A DNA stretch of 64,000 nucleotides from Norana najaformis (Eukaryota; Annelida; Clitellata; Crassiclitellata; Hormogastridae), in the NCBI GenBank assembly GCA_964023275.1, contig OZ029914.1, forward strand, positions 40,961,924 through 41,025,923, given 5' to 3'. The stretch's first letter is position 1. Each line of letters opens with the position of its first letter. A program made the translations under genes and the position numbers. The notes below the pieces were generated by a model. It had not been told where the DNA came from. It saw only the letters and a program-made list of their open reading frames with translations, and did no database searches. Positions 9,957 to 22,448 of the stretch are shown here, one piece after another.

Positions 9957-11830
9957 TTGGTTATAAGTAATTTTATTGTAATGGCAGAGGTTTTATCTAA
10001 AAGTGTTTTTGTTTTGGCAGAACGCATATTTTGTCAAAATGCATCCTCCGAAAATTTATTTTGTCCTGCAGATTGGAAGAGGCTGGATGTTGGTTTTGGC
10101 TATGTAACATTGGCTGGTGACTTGCATGGCTTCAAAGAAATTGGCCAGCTACCCAGTCATTTGTCTGAATTAGATGAAGGTGATGGCATGGCTGCAAATT
10201 TAATAAGAAATAAAGCATGCTGGCATAAAACCTGCAGAGATAAATTTAATGCCACTAAACTGGAAAGGGCCAGAAAGCGCTTGTGTAAGGAAACTGAAGT
10301 TAATGTGGCGCAAATTAATATAGCAGAATCTGCAATACAGATGACGTTTCTTTTCATTCAAGCCCCACAAAATTGCAGTTCATCTGATGTTAACTTGGAC
10401 AGGTCTACGGTTTCTGATTCTCTTTGTTTTTCCGTGACACGTTTACACAAGGCGCAGACAATTTGCGACAAGCTATGACTCTTGAAATTACTAAAGTTCA
10501 GTCATGTGCTGAATTTTTGCATGATCATGCACTGCTTGCTAAGTTGAGTAGTGGTGACATGGATGAATGTTTTGATATTGGTTTGTGCATTTCATATTAT
10601 CAAGTTATCCAACTTTCTTGCAGATTGGCAAACCGTGTTTGTGATAAAAAATATTGAACATTTAGTTTGTCCGCCAGTTCTTCAAGGTAACCTTTTCACC
10701 GTTGCAGCTGCTGATAATGCTGTTCACAATCCAAGCTCATCTACTGCTAGATTTTCTTTTCATGGCATAGCGATATCTTTATTTCAGTTTCCAAGCCAAC
10801 ACTTCAGTGGTTTGGAATGCAACGACTTCTCAATCCACGAAGCGTCAAGTACTTTATCAGATGCAACATCGCCATCTACGTACACTGAAGTGATGCGAAG
10901 CTGTTTTCCAATTTCACACTTGTTAGACGGCTCTGGCTGGGTTCAGGTTTTATTTCAAGCTGGCACTGCAACTTCAGGCACAGCTGAATCATTCATACAT
11001 GCACCTCATGTGAAGTGCACTAGATATGCACATTCAGTTAATTCATGTGCTCTTTATATCTTACAGAAACGTGCCTATTTGGTTTCAAATGACGACTCAC
11101 AACAGAATGATATCCAGAGCTTTGCTAATTGGTGCCTGAAGAAAGATTCAGTATCAATCCAGTTTAAATACTAGAACAGTGTTTTAAAACTTGAATACTG
11201 CTTCTTCAATTCATTCGGTCAATTAGGCAGGGCAATTTCTCAATGTTTGTGAAAGTTGTGCAAGATATTGTATCTTGTTTTTTTTTTTTTGATTTGGACC
11301 ATACTAATTATGCCACATGGCATTGGAAAAATGTACGAGTAATTCCAGTTCATGAAGTTGCTGCATTTCTTGGAGTCGACTAATCTAAATCACAACCAGT
11401 TTTTCATGCATTCACGGGTTGCGACAGTTTCATCATTTGGAGGCAGAGGTAAAAGAACTGCTTGGGATGTCTGGACTTCTTATCCTGTTAATGAAACAAG
11501 TATTTCTGAAACTGTGCAGTTTAGGTAATGATGGTATAGATTATCAAACATTTGCTATCCTTGAACGTTTCACTGTTATTGTTTACGATAGGACCTGTGA
11601 TGCAGTAGATGTGAATTCTGCTCTTAAACAATTGTTTACTAAGAAATCTCGAGCATTTGACTCTCTTCCTCCTACTAGAGATGCCCTTCATCAGCATATC
11701 AAAAGAGCTGTCCATCAGTGAGTTCATTTTTGGGGGCAGTGTTGTAACAGAACACCCAGTTATACCTGATTCAGGTCAATGGGGTTGGGTTCGTGACACT
11801 GACAAGTGGGTTCCTATGTGGTAATGCAAA
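9957..11830 (+). pseudogene. relic of a multicopy DNA-transposon protein
   Basis: Consecutive blocks in shifting frames match a large invertebrate protein family found in many copies per genome and normally treated as transposon-derived. The N-terminal block is at 9981-10350 ('NKACWHKTCRDKFNATKLER'). A 'CAEFLHDHALLAKLSSGDM' block follows near 10500. Next come 'FTVAAADNAVHNPSSSTA' near 10690 and 'FHAFTGCDS' then 'SSFGGRGKRTAWDVW' near 11400-11470. A last block is 'SLPPTRDALHQHIKRAVHQ' near 11665-11720. Frame breaks at about 10430, 10560, 11170, 11425 (within GCD) and 11520, plus missing middle parts, show it is dead. I did not find its terminal repeats and do not assign a superfamily. Confidence 0.75.
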
Positions 11831-12591
11831 AAAGGTTGTCTAGTCAGCAGATACAATTGTGCAAAAGCAAACTTGCTCTGCACAGGACTTTGCCAGTGTA
11901 ATGGATAATGTGAGCGAAATTAATCGTATCTTTGCAGTTTTAACATTTGAGTTTTTGATAGTTGTGAGTTTAGCTGGAATGACCCAATAACGTAAAAGTG
12001 GAAAAAACTCAAACAAATTTTTTTAAACTTTATTTCAACTGGCACAATATCAGATTTTGTTCAGAATTTCATTCTGAACATAAAAATATAATGTTTTGCT
12101 TGTAGCACCAAAATGCACAATTTTACGCTGACATCTCTGACTAACCGGCGTCAGCTGGGAAGTTAACGGCAAGTCATGAGACAAGCTGATCGCTTGTCCA
12201 GAACTCTGGGATTCGTAAACTGCCAGCTCAAGGGCCGAAGTGAGGGAAAGATAACCTCTCTTAAAGAGTCACGTGGGAGCTGTATGTTTTACATCTGAAA
12301 TAGCTGGTCATAAAAGAAAACAAATAATAATTGTGTTTTACAAAAACGATATGAAGGCATACGATAATAAGAATGGGCCTACATTAAGCCAATACTTCAC
12401 CTTCATGCTATGCGGTGACAGCTAGGCTGTAAGATGAAAAGAAATTTAACGTATAATTATTTATTTGTAATTATGTATATTATATGTAATTATGTTTATA
12501 CCCCTTTTCACTGTTCTTGTTAATGCTCTTCCTGTTGTTTGCGTCAAAGCCTTCTTTTGTACCAGCTAATGACTTATTACAATTGTTTCAG

Positions 12592-12726
12592 GCGAGTCAG
12601 TTGCAACAGGTGACGACAAAATAACCAACTCAGTATTCTTTTCCTTTGTATCCATTGCGAGTTTTCTGGCAATTGCCCTTCTGACAACTTCTGTGTCGAT
12701 CATTCTTCTGAATAAAAAACTGAAAG
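12592..12726 (+). CDS. transmembrane exon of lectin/Ig receptor (copy A)
   Basis: It encodes a short polar stem, then a hydrophobic helix ('FFSFVSIASFLAIALLTTSV'), then a basic stop-transfer 'LNKKLKG'. The acceptor is TTTCAG (phase 1) and the donor GTAGGA at 12727 (phase 1). This makes it a symmetrical 1-1 module that can follow the lectin or Ig exons. The same helix-plus-LNxKLKG design is at 21080. A micro-exon at about 12777-12805 (ending 'NAEE' and stop) is an alternative terminus. Its counterpart after copy B also ends in 'EE' and a stop. Confidence 0.78.
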
Positions 12727-13029
12727 GTAGGAACAATTATGTCATTCTACTCCAGTTTTAATACATTATCTCCATAGATTTCGATAAATTCAATGCTGAG
12801 GAGTAATAGTATGCATGCAGTAGCCAAGCTAGCACTATGAATTCGCTAGATGGCGAGCCAATGTTATGTTAATAATTTTCTCTCTAGTTAAAAAATTCGT
12901 ACAAATTCAGTTTTTTTGCCGCGTTAGCTCGAATACCTTTGTGCTCTTTAGTCGCTCTTAATCCCGGAATGCGGTTTCAGAGTTAAACCTGGAGTGTTTC
13001 ACTGATTTTGGGTGGTTTTGGCGACGTTG

Positions 13030-13360
13030 CGACACATGCAGACATGTGTGGAACAGTCTCTCTGGCCCTGTGAATAATGCACCATCTCTGGGCGCATTCA
13101 AGTCACGGCTCAACACCTTAATACATCACATGACTGTTGTTTAATTTTTGAACTCATTTGCAGCGCTCTTTCTCGGCCTCAGCCGTTCTACAGCGCTATG
13201 TAAATTGTCATTATTATTTAATATTATTACTACTACTGTTAGTTTTTATTATTAGCCCTATTATTTTCATTTTTACCCCTATTAATAGTAGCAGTCCAGA
13301 AGCTTTGGCGACTTTGGTCCCACCTGCTGGAACCTTCCCTCTCGAGAAATGAGACTTGAG
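13030..13360 (+). mobile_element. LINE C-terminal scraps
   Basis: About 13035-13130 reads 'VWNSLSGPVNNAPSLGAFKS', a LINE ORF2 C-terminus. A second scrap at 13292-13358 matches the LINE 3' end at 15160 ('CCAGAAGCTTTGGCGAC'). Simple TTA/ATT repeats lie between and after them. Confidence 0.6.
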
Positions 13361-14096
13361 CTATTGTTATTTCTGTTGTTATCATTATCGTCATCATTAT
13401 CATTATTATTAATCAATATCTTTAGCACAATCGGCCGTGATGATCCATGGGTCCATTTAATATGCAAAGTATGCAATGAAAGTGATTCTACGCGAATCAT
13501 CCATAACCAAACATCTTTGGACAATGATAGACCTGAAGTAATATGCGACGTGACCAGAAATCATGGATGAGGTTCTGCTATGACGAGCATCAGATCATCG
13601 TCGAATGTCCATTTTTCAAAGTGTATCCAAATTCTTCGGACGTGGGTGAATTCTGGTTGCATTTGGCTCAACAGTTAACCCTGAATATGAACGATCGGTG
13701 AGCGTATCTGAGTCGAGGGAGCGCCACACTCGGCTTGTTGTCAATCTTTCTCTTCGACGACAATGGAATCGTGGGCTATGAATGTATCATCAACATTATC
13801 ATTAACAAGTGGATGGAAGACGCTGTTGATCTCTACGTGTCTGCATGAGGCTTTCAGTATAGACTGTCCCCAGCTACAGCGTATGCAAGCGCCATTCGTT
13901 TACAGATACGAACGCGGCTGTATATCAATATTTCTCATCGACGAAAGAGATTAAATATATTTTATCTATTCTATCAATATTATTATTTACTATGACTCTG
14001 TAGACGTAGAATTTCAATTACCATAAATAACTTTACTTGTTCTTATGCTACAAAATGTATATAATGGTTCTGTGTTATTCTCAAATACATTGACAG

Positions 14097-14252
14097 TTTT
14101 GAGACGTCATTCATCGGCTGGAAGCATTCAAAGACACCAACCATAGACCGATTTGTACAGCATTTCAAATGCCACAGAGGCCGGTGATCGGGTTGAAATG
14201 ATATACGACAATATATCTGCACTTGACTTTAAAAAACAAATTCCGAAATAAC
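14097..14252 (+). pseudogene. cytoplasmic-tail exon, copy A, interrupted
   Basis: This is homologous to the intact tail exon at 22449. It starts with the same acceptor (GACAG) and 'LRRHS', keeps frame for 15 codons and then meets TAG at 14144-14146. The homology continues past the stop ('SISNATEAGDRVEMIYDNIS') at the same spacing as copy B. The nonsense codon therefore removes the tyrosine motif without an indel. It is either a decaying gene or a receptor with a deliberately short tail. Confidence 0.6.
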
Positions 14253-15080
14253 GTATACAGTCAATGAAACCTGGAGATGAAATGAGCCTCAACAGTTAAA
14301 TATGATATTTATCAAGAAACGCGAGAACGACGTCTTCGACCGTTTGACCGAAGCAAGACAGTTTTTAAACGGAAAATGAATACTCTAAAAGTAGGCCTAT
14401 TGGTTGTGATGAACGACGATGAATTCTTACATTTATCAGACACCGTAAGAGTGAATAGTATACACTTACTATAATTAATTAAGGCTGATTATCTCAGCAT
14501 TAGCCTAGCTATTGACGTATAACGCCATTTATGGATATGAACCACGATATATCGCTTAGTTTAGTTATGTATTCTAGAACACTGTGTTGTTTGTTTTCAA
14601 ATTTATTCTACCATATGGAATTATGATTCCTATTTCACACAATGGTGTGCATTAAAATTCTTTAGTAGCTACAATCGGGTGATGTGTTGATGATACATTG
14701 TTTCATTAAAATAAGAACGAATATGACATTTCAAATTTGCTCGTAAAAGTAGAAAAACGACGGTGGATGGCTATCGCTGTTATTTAATTTCACACTCTTC
14801 GAGCTATGTGCGTTCAGCTTCTGTTACTTTATGTGCGAAATTCTTTGTCGAATCCTGAAACCCGTAAAAGAGTGTTCTTAAGTTACTGGATGCTGATTGC
14901 AACTGATAGTGAGGTCATCTGTTACTGTTAGCTTGTGGATATTACGTAACAATTTTTATTAGTGTTAACTACATTTATGCAGGCTATGTACAAGGGCTTA
15001 AGCTTATTACGAAGCTCAGTCAGATGTTTACTCTTTCCTTTTGTTGAGTTTTTCTTTATGCTTCAACAGATCTCATTGAC
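14253..15080 (+). other. no gene seen
   Basis: Homologous to 22640-23270 up to about 14950, without a recognisable open frame. The remainder is unique AT-rich sequence. Confidence 0.5.
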
Positions 15081-15084
15081 TTCG

Positions 15085-15375
15085 GCACTTTGATCTACTC
15101 GCTGCCGGGCAGTAGCTCCCTTGGCTCTGCCACCCAGGATCTCATGCGAACTGCTGCGGGCCAGTCCAGAAGCTTTGGCGACGTTGTTCCCACCTGCTGG
15201 AACCTTCCCTCTCAAGAAATGAGACTTGAGCTCCTCTCCTTCCCCCTCTCAGGGTTTCGCAGTTGCCTGAAGACTGTACTGTCTAATAATGACTCTACTT
15301 GTTCGGGTCGGGAGCGCCCCTGTTGAGTTTATCCTCAAAGAGCCGCGTTATAAATTTTAAATTACAATTACAATT
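15085..15375 (+). mobile_element. LINE 3' end (5'-truncated)
   Basis: Encodes 'SRSFGDVVPTCWN' and 'LSFPLSGFRSCLKTVL', the C-terminus of a non-LTR retrotransposon ORF2 of the same broad type as 51618. It ends in an 'AATTACAATTACAATTG' tail. Strong 5' truncation is typical of LINE copies. Confidence 0.75.
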
Positions 15376-17560
15376 GCGCCTTTGCAAGTGAGACGTGTTT
15401 GACTAACATTTGAAAAATTACAACAATTTAATAACTTGTTCGATCTTAACTGACTCAATCAAAAGGCTAATGTTTATTTGAAAGAAAAATGTTAATGGAA
15501 TTCGGTTTTAATTAGAACAGGCTATTAACCGCTGCCTTGGTTATTCGGTCTAAGACAACGGTTTCGTGAAAATCATTAGATTAGAACGTGCTTTAAAACT
15601 ACTCAAATCCACAGACCAGTGGACACTTTCTTCACCATGCTACTAGCTTATCAACCCACAAGCCCCCAGCAATTTCTTTTCATACCTTTCATCCTAATGT
15701 AGGCCTATATTGAGAAATTCTACTTCTTCTTCTTGGATTCATCGTCACTGGAATTCTGTTTACCTAAATCTTAGTCACCTACCTGTCAAATGGAGACTGC
15801 CTCGGAACCAAACTTTCTGCGTGATGACTACTTGAATATATTTATAGAGGAGCTGACGATATGCAAAATTACAGAAAACACGATTCCACAAAAGCATAAA
15901 AGGCCATTCAAATTAATATACACCTCTTATGCTACTCGGCTGTTCATTTGTAATTGTAATCGTAATCCCGAGATTTCTGCAGCGCCAACGAAAGTCACGA
16001 CACGGGGAACAGCTTATTCACAGGTGCTGTCAAAATAAAATCGATAGGCATTCTGCTTTGAGCGAACGATAATCTATGGTTAGCGTGCTGAACTGTCAAT
16101 CGTAAGATTATGGTTCAAGTACAAGACAGGACAGAAGTTGTTTTGAGGTTTCCGCTCCACCAGCTTGAGTGAGCACACTGACCTGTACAGTGGTAAGATC
16201 GGGCGGCGAATTAGAAAACTGGCCTCTCGTCCTCATTAGCCGAGATTAAGAAACAATTAAGTAGTTGACGCTTTAAGTTTAGATCGGAACTAACTGAATG
16301 TGTAAATGTACACGGCTTTCTATAGCGACCGTCTGGCCTCGACTCTGCTTGCTTGAGATCCTTCACCACCGCTGCCCGTTTGAATGGGCGCCACGTCATT
16401 TAAGCTCCAAGTGCACGAACCGTGCTAGCCCGAGATTTAGGCCTAAATTTTTTTAATAAGCCACGATCTGGCTTTGAACCGGGGATCCTCATGCACAGAG
16501 GCTCCTTGGCGTACAGGTTTACCGATGTAGCCAACTAGACCAGTCGTAGGCAGTTTGATTCCAAAGCTTTGGACCAGCCACTAAGAACCTCCGAGAGCTC
16601 AATACTGTTTAGGCACAACAAGAGTTAATGTGTCCATTGATCGAGTGCTAGTATGAGAAGTGAGCATGAAGCGGAGATATGCCGGCTAATTTAATTCTAA
16701 TGCCTTGTAAAGTTCAAAAAGCATTTTAACTGAATTCTTTGCTCCATAGACCACCAGTTTAACGAAAGCAATATTAGAGTAATATACTCTTACTCTGTGA
16801 TATTTTTATGGCTCTGACTTCTGTAACCGATTGCTCTTGAATTAATGCTTTTATTGCACTGTTATACTGATACCCTTGTCACTATCGAGCTCACTCGTTT
16901 TCTTAGGATGGTTCCCAATAAATCTACATGTATTTCTTTGGCTGGTTCCTATAACGTCTAATCACGTGACATCACTTTATTCTGGTTCCCTAGCTCTATC
17001 AAACATTGCCTTGGATTAGTTTACTATCAGTCTATTCCTAACATTTCTCATCTGCGTACACTGAAACCGACTGCACAATTAGGCTACTCAGTCATCGAGG
17101 CCTACTAGCCTATCAAATAATATTCTGCTCATGGGTTCACAACATAAAATGAAACTAGGCTGTATCAACGATAATATGCTAAAGCAAATGATAAGAATGG
17201 AGTTGTTCACTGTCACATTCTTAGCTTTTTTACTACGTAAGTTAAACGGGATTTTTATTGTTAATTAGAATAAGCAATTAGAATATTTTCTCAGGTATGA
17301 GTTTCTAGCAACAGCCGTGTTTATTCAGATAACAAACTACTATCTTAACTATGTGTCCCCTATTTGAAAGGAGACTAACACACTTTGTCCTAGGAATTTA
17401 TAAAAGAAGCTCATGAAATTGTTTCCTCCAGTGAAGTTTGCATACCTTTAATGAAGTATTTATGACCTATAAGTAAACGATAAACTTGACTTCCTTCAGA
17501 ATAAATTCTGTTGTAGCTTTTACACTATTTTAGCAGTCATTTTACTGTTGTACTGAACAG
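15376..17560 (+). other. gene-free stretch with repeat scraps
   Basis: I see no exon. About 15965-16045 matches the repeat at 2590 and 4950 ('CAGCTTATTCACAGG'). About 16342-16440 matches the 8911 repeat. The rest is unique AT-rich sequence upstream of the first Ig exon. Confidence 0.55.
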
Positions 17561-17869
17561 GATGTAGCGCCATTCTGACAGTTACACCAAGTAACAAAGC
17601 AGTAATCAAAGGAAGTACTGTAGTTATGCATTGTCAAACGGATGGCACCTCTACGAAGTTGTTATGGCGAATATTTTTGAACAATTCTGTGGCTACACAG
17701 ATTATTTACACTGGACATAAACTGCTAAATGATTCTGGAAAGTTCTATAAAATTGAACCAAACGGTGGAGAGTTCAACCTGTTAATAGAAGCAAACGAAG
17801 CAACTGCCAAAAGATATATCTGTGAGGAACCAGGAGGACAGCAAGCCAGTGCAGAACTGATCGTATTGG
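17561..17869 (+). CDS. Ig-like domain exon 1
   Basis: One Ig-like fold in one exon. The B-strand cysteine is in 'VVMHCQTDG', the core tryptophan in 'KLLWRI', and the F-strand cysteine in 'AKRYICEE', preceded by 'FNLLIEANEA'. The acceptor is AACAG at 17560 (phase 1) and the donor GTAAAA at 17870 (phase 1), the symmetrical 1-1 arrangement usual for shuffled Ig modules. It lies between the lectin exons and the TM exon of copy B in the same orientation. It probably forms part of the ectodomain of a cell-surface receptor. Only one copy is seen in the window. The ligand is unknown. Confidence 0.82.
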
Positions 17870-18277
17870 GTAAAATAATTAGTTTCATTATTAAACAGTT
17901 CCACGAAATTCAAGCACTAAATGTTTAACGTATAATGTATAACGACAGTTTCAAGAAGAAACAGTCGATAGCTGTGCTTAAAACACACTGCTTCGAATAT
18001 ATAGTAAGTAGGCTTAGCGTGAGTAATAATCCAGATTAGGTCATTATCTTATGCCAAAAGCATATTATGCTATCTGAAAATCGCAGAAATTGTGTTTTGT
18101 GATATAATATTAGACATATGTGCTACATTTGGTACCCATATTTTATAACATCTGAATTCAGCATCCTCAGACACAGATTAAGTATTGTGGCCTTTTTTGA
18201 ATGTCCTGTTAATTAGTTAAATGTAATAAAGAATACTATTATTTTTAACAATTGAGAGAAACATGCAAACATTTCAG

Positions 18278-18655
18278 CTTCAAATCCATTGTGCATATCT
18301 ATCGACAAACCACGCGGCGGCGCAATAGCCGTCGATACCAGATTCCGTCTACAGAGACAGTGTTCTCTTATCTTCTGGGGAAATTGGGCCCCGCAGCTGG
18401 AGTGGAGACAGATTTTTGAAGGAGGAAGGGCAGACGGACAAACCTCGGCTGCGGTATCTGAAGGTGTCGAGAGCAGGATCGATACCAACTTTATTCTCTC
18501 GAGTTTTACTCTTGCTGGAAATCCATGTCGACACGAAAACACTTACATGTGCATCACAAGGTTCATCGCTTCCGGTAAATCTCAGGGTACAACAGCTGCA
18601 AATGTTCCTGACTATTCCTTCACGTGGAACACCTCTTCAAATGTCTACACTCAAA
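18278..18655 (+). CDS. Ig-like domain exon 2
   Basis: A second Ig-like module. The first Cys is in 'RLQRQCSLIF', the Trp in 'QLEWRQIF', and the second Cys in 'NTYMCITRF'. A Thr/Ser/Asn-rich C-terminal stretch ('FTWNTSSNVYTQ') may form a stem. The acceptor is TTTCAG (phase 1) and the donor GTAAAC at 18656 (phase 1). The phases allow direct joining to the exon at 17561 and to the TM exon at 21080. The module is longer than a usual V-type domain and diverged, so subtype is not assigned. Confidence 0.8.
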
Positions 18656-19550
18656 GTAAACATTGATAATCTGTTTCAAACTTTCAAAGAAATTTCACAA
18701 AATCTTCTTCTTTGTAATGCCAATGTGTTTATACCAATTTCTTATAATTTCTTGTCGCCATATGGTGCTACTATCTAATAGCAAGCTTCAGTCGATGGCG
18801 CTAGGTAATTATGTTTCACCACGTCATATGACGGTGCCTAGTCACATTGTGGAGTACATCATCTGATGCGTTCTTCGATCTACTCGCATTTTCAGTAGTA
18901 ATATTTGATTATGTAGCACATTTTGCTATATCTCTAATATCAATCGATTCTTCTGGCACTTAATAGAGACCAGATTTAATTAGCAGTGTTTGCTTTTCTA
19001 CAGTAAATGTGTGAACTATAAGTTTCGTGGTTCTGAGGTCAAAGGATCAATCAACAGCTGTCCAAAGACAGGAAACCTCCTCTAACCTTCCAGTTTCCGT
19101 TGGTATTTATTTGCTGACCAATAATGGACGGAGGGCCTAATGGGCAGCAGATTGGGGTGATATTCACCCTATCAAAAGTACTAACAGGACGCGATTTTTA
19201 AAACTCTATTGCGCCTGCCAGCGTTTGCTCAATGAAGTAACAAGACCACTAATGTATAATGATGATTTAAGTCGAAACTGGTAGGAAACTTGAAGCTTAC
19301 AAAACGAAAAGTGAATCATAAACAGATGACAATTTCATATGACAATCCCGAAGACTGCGTTTTTATGCAGCTCAGCGATGAAGCGCTATTGCCCAGATGC
19401 TTAATGTTGTAGGGCCTATACGATACTGGACTAATTATTACTCATATTATTATTATTATAGTTGCATACATCAACATTAGCATCTGACATCTGTAAACAT
19501 GACCGAACTGTAGCAAAACACAAATTTCGTTCTGTCTGTCTGTCTGTCTC
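18656..19550 (+). other. intron, no further exon seen
   Basis: AT-rich, without a recognisable coding segment or repeat family. Confidence 0.5.
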
Positions 19551-19554
19551 TCTC

Positions 19555-19597
<43 letters not shown>

Positions 19598-19755
19598 TCT
19601 GTACAATTATGTAGAAATCTATAAAATCATGTAGAAAGACTCTGTACAATTAAGACTTCATATATATATATATATACAATTAAGGCTTCGTGTATATATA
19701 TACATATATGTATACATATACGAAGCCTTAATTGTACAGAGACTTTCTACATGTT
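19550..19755. repeat. (TA)n microsatellite and near-palindrome
   Basis: A TCTG/TC run passes into a TA run. The arms 'GTAGAAAGACTCTGTACAAT' (about 19630) and 'ATTGTACAGAGACTTTCTAC' (about 19730) are near-complements. A third partial arm 'CAATTAAGGCTTCGT' lies between them. The segment would fold into a long AT-rich hairpin. Confidence 0.75.
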
Positions 19756-19769
19756 AATCTCTGAACCTC

Positions 19770-20080
19770 AACATATAACCGTCTGACAAAAGCTGAAACT
19801 CGATTGTACTGTGTATAAGGATAAAAAATCTTATGCATTTACATTCACACAAATACCATGTGAAGTCACAGCTGCTGCCCTGTGCTCAATCTATCAATGT
19901 CATGCCAATCCCCTGCAACTATGAATTGCCCATCGGTGCCTAAATTTAACGATTGTTACATCGGGTGAACACTTCCCTATGTGTTTCATAGAAAACTAGA
20001 TGACAATCGGTACCTATCACCTGTAGGTGGTTCACCTTAATTAAGCTTATGAACCGTATCCATTAATGAGTAGTTTGTTG
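19770..20080 (+). repeat. dispersed repeat
   Basis: Shares 'AAAGCTGAAACTCGA' and following sequence with 25080-25400, and in reverse with 8520-8830. No coding content recognised. Confidence 0.5.
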
Positions 20081-20489
20081 CACATATGCATATGATAACA
20101 ATACTCCCCATTTTTGTTCTTTTCGTCACTAATTCAAATTACATTAATATTGTGGCAATTCTTTTTGGTGTTAATATTGTTATTATTAGGGGCCTACTGT
20201 TACTAATAGTATTCATCCTGTTGCTGTTGTTTTTATTGTTAGCATTTTTATCAATGTTATGTTACTTAAAAAGCGTCTGTATTGATTTAGAGTTGATGAG
20301 AAACAGGGTCCAAATCTTGTATGTAGGTTTTTAACCTGACTCCTGTTTCATTGTTCCTGTGAGCTTTCGACTTTGACTGACTTGTTTTCTTCACACTGCA
20401 ATAAAATACCATGCTATGTTATTTAAATGGTCATTTATGTTATGCAGCTGAAACTGATTTCACCACATACAGTAAGTAACAGTTGTGAC

Positions 20490-20650
20490 CATCGAAGTCA
20501 TCGTTATCATCTTCATCACCATCATGATCATCACTATCACGCCATAATCATACTCACTTTCATCAGAATAGTCATCGTCATCATCATCAACAACTGCGTC
20601 AACAACAGCAACGGTAGTCACCATCACTGTCACCGTCACTGTCGTCGAGG
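20490..20650. repeat. (CAT/ATC)n-rich simple sequence
   Basis: Degenerate trinucleotide-rich region with His/Asp-rich spurious frames on both strands. A related stretch lies at about 26780-26885. Confidence 0.75.
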
Positions 20651-21079
20651 TGAATGACATCCGCGTTGTCTACGTCGTCTGTCACAAACAACGTAAGTGT
20701 AAACTTGGAAGTTAAACGGCAAGTCCTGCTACCTGCTGGCCTTGGTCCAGAACCCTGGAATTCATACGTTGCCGGCCCAAGGGCCGAAGTGGCAGAAATG
20801 AGCGCTCCCATAAGAAGCCATAGGGAGCTTTATGTTTTAAATCTGAAACAGCTGGTCATAAAAGAAATTAGATTGTGTAATTAAACTTGTATTTTATCAA
20901 AACGATATGAAGTTAGACAATAATAAGAATACATTTAGTTTTTAAGCAATGCGATGACAGCTATTGGCGTCATTTAACGTCTAATTATGTATATAATCAT
21001 CAACAATGTTATCGTTATTATTCCTTTTTTTCTGCGTCAAAGCCTGACTTAGTACCAGCTATTATTATAATTGTTTCAG

Positions 21080-21199
21080 GCGTGTCAGTTGCGGTAGGCG
21101 AAGGCGTAATAACCTTTATGTCAATTATGGCTCTTCTGGCAGTTGTTGTTGTGACAACTTTAGTGTCCGTCATCATTATTCTGAATAGAAAACTGAAAG
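21080..21199 (+). CDS. transmembrane exon of lectin/Ig receptor (copy B)
   Basis: It encodes 'MSIMALLAVVVVTTLVSVII' followed by 'LNRKLKG', a single membrane-spanning helix with a basic cytoplasmic stop. The acceptor is TTTCAG and the donor GTAGGA at 21200. Both borders are phase 1. Upstream is the Ig exon at 18278 and downstream the tail exon at 22449, both phase-compatible. The gene therefore reads Ig-Ig-TM-tail, with lectin exons possibly further 5'. A micro-exon at about 21252-21282 ('NIEE', stop) is an alternative end. Confidence 0.8.
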
Positions 21200-22448
21200 G
21201 TAGGAACAACTGTGTTTTTGCTAGCCCACTTTTAGTATAAATTATCTCCACAGATTTGGATGGATTTAATATTGAGGAATAATAGAATGCATAAGGTAGC
21301 CCAGATTGAATATGAATTCGCTAGGTGGCGTTGCGATGTCTTAGTAATTTTCTTCCAAGTAAAAATTTTTGTACAAGTTCGGTCATTCACGGTGTTAGCT
21401 CGAATATCTTCGTGCGTTTGGTCGCTCTTGGTCCGGGACTGCGCTTCCGGAGTTATACCTAGAGTGTTTGGCGTACTTTCGCTGTTTTGGACGACGTTCA
21501 GACACATGCAGGCATGCATAGAGCAGTCTTCCTGACCACGTGAATAACACACCATTTCTGGGCACAGTCAAGTCACGGCTGAGTACTTATCATTTTAGAG
21601 CATCGTGTGACTGTCTTTAATTTTGCACTCATGCACAGCGCCCTTATACAGCATCGACCGCGCTGCGGCGCTATATAAATTGTCTCATAAAAGTAATAAT
21701 AAAATAATAATAATAATTGTTGATGTTGTTGTTGCTGTTGTTATTATTATCACCATTCAATATCGATAGCACTGTTGGCCATGATGATCAATTTGTCTAT
21801 ACATCAATGCGAAGGGATCCTACGCATGTCATCCATAGCCAAACCCCTTTAGAAAATGAAGTCACATGACGATTGTGCCCGGAAAATCAAGGATTCGATT
21901 GTGCTCTGGTGAGCATCGGCTCATCGTCGAATGTTCATTTGTGAAAGTTTCTCGTCGACCGGCGGCCTAACAATTCGTCGGACGTGGACGATTTCTGAAT
22001 ATATTACTCACATCAGTAGTTATTTCTGCGTATAATCGGTAATTGAGGGTAACTGTGAAGTGACTGCTTCAGGCGCCTTAGTATGAGTATTCCTCTTCTG
22101 CGAGATTTACATAATGGGCTCTGGATGGGTATCAAGTATCAAATGGATAGGATGAGCTGGTCGATATCTACGTGTCTGCATGAGGTTCTCAGTGTAGACC
22201 GTCCCCAGATACATAAGCACCGTTCGTTTACGTATACAAATTTGAAGTTCTATTATGGCTATGAATCAATATTTTCTTTTTGACGAGTTAAACTTCCCAG
22301 AATCAAATTTATTATTCTTTGTCCAAGCTAACAATAATTTACTCTCTACAGACGTTCAATTTTAATTACCCTAAAGAAACAAATAAATTCTGTTTTATTC
22401 TACGAAATGTGTGTAATGGTTCTATGTTATTCTCTAATTTGTTGACAG

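Larger units (their letters stand above)
12140..14950. repeat. paralogous block A (pairs with 20700-23270)
   Basis: Same order as 20700-23270: a shared 'GTTAACGGCAAGTC' repeat, the TM exon, a LINE C-terminal scrap, the tail exon, then 'GACGGTGGATGGCTA'. This is one tandem duplication, with about 8.5 kb between equivalent points. Confidence 0.85.

Noticed and set aside
9957..11830. Host multi-exon gene
   Set aside because: Frame changes lack splice sites and the blocks follow a known multicopy transposon-derived protein family.
20427..20657. His-rich and Asp-rich frames on both strands
   Set aside because: Translation of CAT/ATC simple repeat.
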